Below the pieces are notes generated by a model that was not told the DNA's origin, did not search any database, and worked only from the letters and a program-made list of their open reading frames with translations. Positions 57,379 to 64,000 of a stretch of 64,000 nt of DNA are shown here, piece by piece. Origin of the DNA: Hydra vulgaris (taxonomy: Eukaryota > Cnidaria > Hydrozoa > Anthoathecata > Hydridae); contig NC_088921.1 of NCBI RefSeq assembly GCF_038396675.1, forward strand, positions 20,779,001 through 20,843,000, read 5' to 3'. Position numbers and translations under genes: made by a program. The stretch's first letter is position 1; each line of letters opens with the position of its first letter.

Positions 57379-57515
57379 CTAAAACCTTAAATTTTTGGAA
57401 AGGCAACCCGTGGTTGGGGCACGGTAAAAATAAAATCCTATACTAACCTACAAAAACTATACTAAAGGCCAGTAGACCAATATTTATAAAAGCTGTCTCG
57501 CGCTAAAACCAGTAG

Positions 57516-57541
57516 ATCTTAGCCATTAGGCCGAGAAGCGA
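57516..57541 (-). pseudogene. U2: U2 snRNA 5' part, interrupted by element J
   Basis: CGCTTCTCGGCCTAATGG then CTAAGATC: the first two U2 bases (AT) are missing, joining promoter GTTCAGTT straight to CGCTTC. Confidence 0.8.
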
Positions 57542-57737
57542 ACTGAACACTGCAGACATAGTCGGACTGACGCCGTCTTCGACAATGTTCTTGTGGTTTG
57601 AATTAGTACGTCTAATCATTAACGTCGTCGTCATCATCAACAGCATCATCATCATCAACAGCATCATCATCATCAGCAGCTGTGACCATAGGCGATGTTG
57701 GACACTCTAAAAGTCAAAAATTTTTCTTATTTTTAAT
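57542..57737 (-). promoter_or_regulatory. U2 intergenic spacer with promoter, longest tract
   Basis: The trinucleotide tract is expanded to three CAT/CAA/CAG blocks (~57,625-57,685). Proximal blocks are present, with ATTAACGTCG in place of ATTTTCGTCG. Confidence 0.6.
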
Positions 57738-57888
57738 CTGGGCCGCGCTCAGCAGTAGTGCAAAACCGAGGCGACCCGTTGTCATGGCAAGGTAAAGCTA
57801 TGATCCCATGACCTAATGCCGAAAATCAGAAAAATATATGAGCCGAACTGTGCCGGCGTACCAGATAATAAACTGATAAGAACAGATA
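57738..57888 (-). pseudogene. U2: U2 snRNA 3' part
   Basis: Resumes with ATCTGTTCTTATCAG after the orphan insertion. Stem-loop IIa GCCGGCACAGTTCGGC. The Sm site is changed to ATTTTCGG. Confidence 0.8.
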
Positions 57889-58246
57889 TTTTTCTTTTCT
57901 TTGTTTACCAACTAACTAGAGTGACCTGCAAACCATGCTTACACAGGGCCCTATAAAGCGGTGTTACTCAGGAGCCGAGACTCCATATTTTGTCCCATTT
58001 AAGGGTTTTAACTCATTAAGGGTTTATTTGTCACTCAATCGAAACTGATCAGCGCCAACTTAATGGTTTATCTCCATTAAAGTCCGGAGCGGACGGAACG
58101 CTTTGAGATATCCGGACGTAGAAAGAGACACTGAAAAAGCAACAATGCCAAGAACCTCTATCGACTGTCACGGTTTCGATCTTGTAGTGCTTCTGCTTTC
58201 TAACAACACCGAAACCAATTGAGAGATGGTCCGGAGTCGAAATAAT
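57889..58246 (-). mobile_element. Orphan ~359 bp insertion in U2
   Basis: Lies between two copies of ATCTGTT (58,247-58,253 and 57,881-57,887). Starts ATTATTTCGACTCCGGACC and ends in an A-rich tail AAACAAAGAAAAGAAAAAT. Contains a strong hairpin (GGTTTCG...CGAAACC with inner TTGT/ACAA, 58,178-58,222). No ORF of note and no Pol III A/B boxes that I can see. Looks like a retroposed small RNA or SINE of unknown origin. Confidence 0.5.
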
Positions 58247-58253
58247 AACAGAT

Positions 58254-60840
58254 TTTTTTTTATTTTTCTTTTATTACAAAATAATAAATACTTTCAATTT
58301 TTTTAATAACATTTAATAAGGTTTTATATTTTTACAATATATGGTTTTACAAGTGTTCGTAAATATATACATTTTCTGTTTTGTATATTTTATATAATTT
58401 TTGTATTTTTACTTTTATATTTTTTTGTGATTTTTGATTTTATATTTTTTTGTGTTTTTTGGTTATATATTATTTTGTATTTTTTTTGTTTTTTGTTTTT
58501 TTGCTATTGTGCGGAAAGAAATCGAGAGTTTAGATAAGGTTAAAAAAAAAAAATTTTAAAATAGGTTAAGGAAAGGTTCATAAGGTAAAAGAATGATTTA
58601 TATGCAAATAAATTTAAAAAAAAATTTAAGACTTTTACATAAACATTACGTTATGAACACTATAGGTAAAAAACTTATGTGTTAAAATAATATTTCATGA
58701 AATAAGGGCTGGCAGTGATTTGCTAATCATATATAATAATAATTTTATTGTCTAACATAAAAAATTGCTAGAGGAAAGGAAATCTTTACTAAACATACAA
58801 AGAGCCGTTGTTTTATTTTAACTCATATGTTTAGTTTAAGACTTCCATTCTGCACTTGACAGAAAACATTTTTAATACAAAAATACTTACAAAAAAAGTC
58901 CGCGGTGTTTCTACATGATAATTATATTTTAAGGTAATAATATTCCTGATGTTCCTGATTATTACCCTGATCACTGCCATTGGGTTACCCTGATCAATTT
59001 TTTTTGTTACTGAACATGTGGTGGCGTCTACTGTTCCATATAGCACTCATGATGGATTGAGTGAGTGTCAACAGCAGCTGCGAAGTGGGGTTTTTCTCCG
59101 ATAAATTCGCTGTTTTAATCGAGAAAATCGAATTTATCGGAAAAAAGTTGTTTCGGGATATCAGGGAGTTTTATACGTGTTTAAAATACTCCCAAATTTC
59201 AACAGAAGGAGGACAGTAGGCATAGATATGGATGTTGTCCTCGATTTTACCACAAGTTTTGCATTTGTTATTTTTGACGATCTGCTGCCTTGTGCTTTTG
59301 GCTAGAAAAGCCGCAGATGGTAAACTGTTGTGTAGAAAACCAAAAAGGATGTTTTGAGTCGGTCCGCAGGCGTGCGAGGTGAAGTTTTATTTCCAAATTT
59401 AAGTCCACGGAATTGTTATTTTTGTTGAACCGTTCCACAAAAGTTCTGCTGGCACAATTGTCTTTTTGTTTTTTGCCACTTTAAAGTAAAATTTTTTTGT
59501 TGTTTTTAGAGGGATGTTAGAAAGGGACCCGTTTTTGCCTAATATTTCGATTGTTGTTTTCTGGTACTGAGAAGTTTTGTTGTCCCAGTGTTTTGGAAAA
59601 TTGTTTGGCTTTAAAAAGTTCCAGCTTTGGTTTTGGTTCGTAAATTTTATAAGTGAACTCGCCAACCAATACTTTGAAAAGTAGTAATAGTCGTGAGCTA
59701 TGTACTCTTCGCATTCTTTCGGTTGAAAGAGTGTTTTGAGGCGAAGTGCAAGACTTTGCTCCTTTTGTGATAAAATTCCAAGACTCTCTTTTGACCGGAT
59801 TAAAGTTGGTCTTTTGCCATAGATTTTCGAAAATGGCTCTATGCAGCCGTTTTATTGCCCATTCGGGAACGGGCAGCACGTTTGCCAGAAACCACACTTT
59901 TGACATTGCTAACGTGTTTATCAACATAGTTTTTTCCCTAAGTGACAAAGTACCTAGTCCCAGAAACTTTAGTTTTTTCTCTAATTTGTTTAGAGTTACT
60001 TACTAGTTGAAATTAGTTGTATAGCTCAGTCTGGTAAAAAAAGTAACACCTAATATTTTGAGACCGGTGTTGTTGTTCCACTCTTTGTCGTCCAATTCCG
60101 GTTACATTTCAGGATCAAAACGCCTAAGAGCAAGACCCTTGGTTTTTGAGGCGTTGATCACTGAACCACTTGCTTTATAAAACAGTTTTATTTTTTCGAA
60201 AAAAAAGCGGACTGATTTTACGTCCTGGCAAAAAAGTTCATATCGTCTGCGTACTGCAGTATTTTGATGGGTTTAGGTGTATCTGGTAACGGGAAACCCT
60301 CTATTCTACTGTCCGCTCTGATCACCAAAGCGAGAGCTTCGGCAACAAAAACGTACACCAAGAGAGAGAGGGGGTCGCCCTGTCTTACTCCTCTTTCCGT
60401 AGGAAAGGAGGCTGACAGGAAACCGCAATTCAGAACAGATGGCGAAACTTCTGAATATAAGGTGTTGACAAAAGATATAAAATTTTCTTCGAGATTAAAT
60501 TTTCGGAGAATCTGAAGCAGAAACGCAGGATCGACTTTATCAAACGCCTTTTCTTGATCTATTGACAAAATGAAACTAGGTAGATTTTTAAATTCCGCGT
60601 AATCAATAAGATCATGGACTAAATGTAAATTTGAGAATATTGTTCTACCTGGGATTCCGCAAGTTTGATTTGGTTCTATAATTTTCCCCATTACTTTTGC
60701 AAGTCGTAGGGCCAGCGCTTTTGTGATTATTTTGTAATCGGCGCCGATTAAGAACATGGGCCTCCTGTTTTTGCATTCGGTAAGATTTCCTTGTTTAGGA
60801 ATCAGTTAAATAATTGATTTTTTTCATAGAGTGGCTAATG
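58254..60840 (-). mobile_element. Keno-like LINE, element K, 5' half missing
   Basis: Enters at about 60,840 in RT and runs to an A tail at 58,254-58,261 that abuts ATCTGTT of U2. The 3' UTR (58,830-58,262) is AT-rich and lacks the GCATGTCC hairpin. RT is well preserved, with a 179-codon open stretch. Confidence 0.8.
58831..60800 (-). pseudogene. ORF2 fragment of element K: RT to zinc motif
   Basis: ADYKIITKALALRLAKVMGK, NQTCGIPGRTIFSNLHLVHD, FILSIDQEKAFDKVDPAF (RT A), TERGVRQGDPLSLLVYVFVA (RT B), IKILQYADDMNFFA (YADD): all RT catalytic blocks are intact in 60,757-60,218. Connection block MSLREKTMLINTLAMSKVWF at 59,948. The C-terminal knuckle is complete: CKTCGKIEDNIHIYAYC (C-x2-C-x8-H-x4-C) near 59,255. 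The end at 58,831 follows IRNIRNIITLKYNYHVE. Frameshifts remain between these blocks. Confidence 0.85.
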
Positions 60841-60974
60841 TTCTTTTCTACAAAAAGTATTTCGTAGCCAAGTTATTCAAAATCTTTTTCTAAAGTGTGC
60901 TAAAAGTGGTAGTGTGTCAAAGTAGTAGTAGTGTGCCAAAAGTAGTAGTAGTGGGTAGTAGTAGTAGTTCATAT
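60841..60974. other. Junction between elements K and L
   Basis: No U2 sequence here. Contains imperfect AAGTAGTAGTAGTG repeats (60,905-60,968). The two LINEs are joined head to tail with the 3' end of L and the 5' half of K lost, as expected of a deletion between neighbouring copies. Confidence 0.5.
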
Positions 60975-63722
60975 TTTGGTTTCATTTGTTTCCCGACTCT
61001 TTTTGCTTTAAAGCAGAAAAGGAATGAATGAAAGGTTGTTCTCTGAGTTTGATTTGCATTTCGTGTTCCCTCTACCACGATTCCTTTTCCAAGACTTTAG
61101 TTTTTCAAAGGTTGGTAGACTTTCATGAAGGAATCTCCGCAAGGTATTCTACAACGGTCCTTATGCATAAGATTGAAAGCCATATCTTAGACCATATCTT
61201 TTTGCAGGGCAGGGCTATTAAAAGGAACGCTTGCCAGTGTAGTTGGACCTCTGCAATACAGTTGCGCTTTTCACAGTCAAGGAGATAGTCATATATATTT
61301 TTAGAAGCTTTGTGTTTTATATCAAGTAGTCCTCTTTTCTCTTTAAGAATTTTATTTATGTCTTCGAGATAAAAGGGAGGGCTGTTTAATGTTTTTGGGA
61401 AATTTTTTTATTTTAGAAAGTTCCATTGAATATAGTTTAGTGAAGCTATTTTTAGTGGTGATGTTGTAACCAGATACTTTTGTATATATACAGAGTCATG
61501 AGGGTTTTGGTTATCTTGGATTTCAATAAGATGTTTTAACCTTAATGCAACAGTTTGCTTTATGGGGTCAAGTATCCCAAGTCCTCCGTTTTTAACTGGT
61601 GTAGTGAGTTTTTCACGTTTAAAAGGCTCGGCATATTGGCTTTGCCATATATATGTTGATATGATTTTCTGAATTTTTTTCCAGTCATTTTGTTGATAGG
61701 GAATACATTTGCTAGATACCAGATTTTGGATAAGGCTAGTGTATTAACTAGGATTCCCTTAGTCTTTAGTGAGACATTTCTTTATTTAAAGTTGTTAATT
61801 TTTCTTTTTAATTTTGTTATGGCCATCGAACAATTGTAATTAGCAGTGAATCCAAGGTCATTATAAAAAGATATACCTAAAATCTAAGACCACTTTCATT
61901 TGACCATATTATATTGTTATTGACGTGATATCCTATTTTACAGTATTTATCGTACTTTTGATAGTTAAAATCACTTAGAGCCAGGGCCCGAGTTTTCCCT
62001 CTATTAATGTTAGAGCCAGTTGCATCCTCAAAATCGGTGAGCACTTTGAAGAGCTCGTCAAGGAGTGACAGACCTTTATTTTTTTTGTTTTTACTTATTG
62101 TTAGGGATATTGTCTCCACTGTAATACTGTTTAGGATGAGTGAGATTGGATCTCCTTGTCTCTCACCCCGATTAATTTAGAAAGATTGACCGAGATATCC
62201 GTTGTTGATGATCAGAAATTGCGATTTTTTGATCGTATTTTTAATTGCTGTAATAAAGTTGTTTCCAAGGTTGAATTTTTCAAGTACTAGGTTCATGAAT
62301 TCCCTATCCTTGTCAAAGGCTTTCTCTTGGTCTATAGTGATATTTATGCCGTCAGTATTTTTCTGGTTCGAATATTCAATTATGTCCTTAGATAAAAAAC
62401 AAATTAGAGACGATGTTTATCCCAGGCACAGAACAAGTTTAGGTTGGTCCGAGGATTTTTTCTAATATATTAAGTAATCTAAGTGCTATGGTTTTAATTA
62501 TTTAAGTAATTTTTTTATCATCTTTTGTTGGTTTGTAAAGGTTTTGGTAATAGAGGCTGAGAGTTTCCGTTATGTTTTTTGTGTCTACGTGCACTGCGTT
62601 TCCGTCATTAGTTTGTTCAATTGTTTTACATTTTTGAATATTTTTTTCTAGTTGGTAGAGAAGTTTTGATGGTTTTTCACCTTCTTCTACTATTGTCTGC
62701 TTTGTTCTTGAAAAATAAGCCTTTTTCTGACTTTAGTGCTTTTATTTTTTTTTGGGGGATTTAATTCTTTCTTTGTTTTCATTGTTGTTAGTCTTTTTAC
62801 ATTCATCTAGTAATCTGTTTTCGAATTGATCTATTTCTCTAATTTTGTTAAATTTAATTTGTTTTGAGCGTTTAATGGCTATGGATTTAACATAGTTTTT
62901 GCAAAATTTCCCACCATTGAGAGCTTCCTTTACAAATGGGTGTGGGTTTTAAAGTAGTTTCAAAAGATTCTCAAGTTTTGTTAGTAAAAACCTCGTTCTC
63001 TAGTAGAGTTATATTAAGGTGCCAGTAACCTCGTCCTCTTATATTTTGAGCTTGCGCAGTGTAGTGGTATACGAATGCTTTGTGGTCGCTTAGATCTGTG
63101 TTAATTAATCTACTACAAAAAGCTTTATCCGTTTTATCGTAAGTAAATTCTTTTTCCAGGGGGTTTAGTTTTCAATATATATCAATTAGGGCTTGTGTTC
63201 TGCAGATATTTTGTAGATTTGTTTTGCCTAAGGTGTTATTTCTATTGAACGCATCTCCTCCATCTCTATCGACACTCGAGTCTTCCACCGTGTTAAAGTC
63301 ACCACATAGTAGGGTGCAGTCACATTTTTGAAAATATTTATTTATGTTACTAAAGAAGTTTTCTTTTTCTTGAGGGTCATTTGAGGCATATATATTTATA
63401 ATTCTAATGTTTTGGTTTTCTATAAGAATATTGACTGCTAGTATTCGTCCTTTAGTGTCTTTTGCTACATTTGTAATGGTTTCGAGTGTTTTGGTCAGTA
63501 TTGCGACCCCCGTTTCCTTGTTGGTCTCGCAATTCATATAAAAAGGGCATTACTAATTTTTGCCCATTCTTTACTCCATATTTCTATTCTTTCGACAAGG
63601 CAGTGGGTTTTTTGAAGATAAATTCGAACAAAGTCACACTTTTGAAAATATGTAAGGACTTTATGTCTTTTTTTATTATTACATAAACCATTTACATTTA
63701 CCGTTACAATTTTAACAGCCAT
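60975..63722 (-). pseudogene. ORF2 of element L
   Basis: Starts MAVKIVTVNVNGLCNNKKRH at 63,722. Endonuclease: FVRIYLQKTHC, ETGVAILTKTLETI, GRILAVNILIENQN, IRIINIYASNDPQEKE, LLCGDFNTVEDSSVDRDGGD, then a decayed SDHKAF near 63,085. The linker and RT (62,500-61,900) are heavily frameshifted: ITIDQEKAFDKD is recognisable near 62,330 and GSNINRGKTRALALSDFNY near 62,010. It ends truncated. Confidence 0.75.
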
Positions 63723-64000
63723 TTTGGACTATTGCCACTTAATATTTGTATCATTTTTAGTATTTATTTATCTTTTTTTTTCTTGTTTTAATTTATTTAA
63801 ACTTTATATTTTTATTGGTTGTTCATATTTTATCTTTTTTTAATTGTATTTATTTTATTTATTATTATTTAGGTTGTTATGACTTTGTTAGAATCTTGCC
63901 CCTGAAGATTAAGATTTCTTTGTAGTCGTTTATATTCTTGGGTACTTATTATTCCTTTTGTGTTGCTTTTCTTTTTACTTTTTTGTCTTTTAGGTCAAAA
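60975..64000 (-). mobile_element. Keno-like LINE, element L (continues off right edge)
   Basis: The minus strand enters the window in what is probably the end of ORF1 (IISTQEYKRLQRNLN near 63,945), then a ~160 bp gap and ORF2 from 63,722 down to ~60,975, where it is truncated shortly after the knuckle region. Confidence 0.8.

Larger units (their letters stand above)
48714..57515 (-). mobile_element. Keno-like LINE, element J, split by a hAT and a CR1-like LINE
   Basis: Minus strand from U2 nt ~26 at 57,515: leader (with GGTTTTAGCGCGAGACAGC), ORF1 (57,378-56,593), a CR1-like insertion (55,095-56,581), the rest of the endonuclease (55,094-53,873), the hAT (50,953-53,872), then RT, C-terminus, 3' UTR and A tail (polyT 48,713-48,728). 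Without the two guests it is about 4.4 kb. ORF1 end to endonuclease start is also missing. The order of events is J into U2, then hAT and CR1 into J, then the inverted duplication. Confidence 0.85.

Noticed and set aside
58831-59046. Independent small gene
   Set aside because: The frame is the C-terminal end of element K ORF2 (compare IRNIRNIITLKYNYH with the ends of D and H).
1-64000. Retroviral or LTR elements, Polintons, CRISPR arrays, rRNA genes
   Set aside because: No long terminal direct repeats, capsid, integrase or protease motifs, spaced repeats or rRNA signatures were seen; the repeats here are LINE, hAT, TIR transposon and U2 units.

Overview
This is an AT-rich, intron-poor, gene-poor stretch of a eukaryotic, almost certainly animal, genome. 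I find no intact host protein gene. The host component is a tandem array of U2 snRNA genes, and nearly all the rest is transposable elements lodged in that array. The CR1-like, hAT and LINE content with very high A+T would fit a cnidarian such as Hydra, but that assignment is inference.

The organising principle is a site-specific non-LTR retrotransposon. Again and again I see the 5' ~28-31 nt of U2 (ATCGCTTCTCGGCCTAATGG, then CTAAGATCAAG), then a LINE with an ORF1 and an APE endonuclease/RT ORF2, then poly(A), then U2 resuming at about nt 36-38 (GTATCTGTTCTTATCAG) and running through stem-loop IIa, the Sm site (ATTTTTGG) and stem-loops III and IV. A ~175-200 bp spacer with the next U2 promoter follows. 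All LINEs lie in the same sense as their U2 gene. This is the behaviour described for Keno-type elements of the Tx1/L1 group. The insertion point falls on the branch-point-recognition stretch of U2, and no uninterrupted U2 gene remains in the window.

Layout. 1-14,981: minus-strand elements A, mini-B, C (carrying a tRNA-type SINE), D and E. 14,982-17,865: a plus-strand hAT. 17,866-20,104: element F (+), then a U2 unit and a scrambled head-to-head U2 junction (20,467-20,577). 20,578-25,802: element G (-). 26,165-30,935: element H (-). 31,282-31,736: a 3' stub, element I (-). 31,737-37,077: a DNA transposon with ~0.8 kb terminal inverted repeats and a decayed multi-exon DDE-type transposase. From there everything is repeated in mirror image (I', H', G', junction, F-equivalent, hAT) to about 53,738. 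The outermost mirror LINE is part of element J, which runs on to 57,515 and carries the hAT and a CR1-like LINE. Then come a U2 unit, a 359 bp orphan insertion, element K and element L, which leaves the window at the right edge.

Two larger themes stand out. First, inverted duplication occurs at every scale: the ~17 kb-arm palindrome centred on the transposon, the U2 head-to-head junction, and five very tight hairpins of 16-55 bp inside the LINEs. Second, the LINEs appear to use the U2 gene as housing: the host snRNA promoter lies directly upstream of each LINE, and in element H the ORF2 frame runs through the poly(A) and terminates in the U2 3' part.
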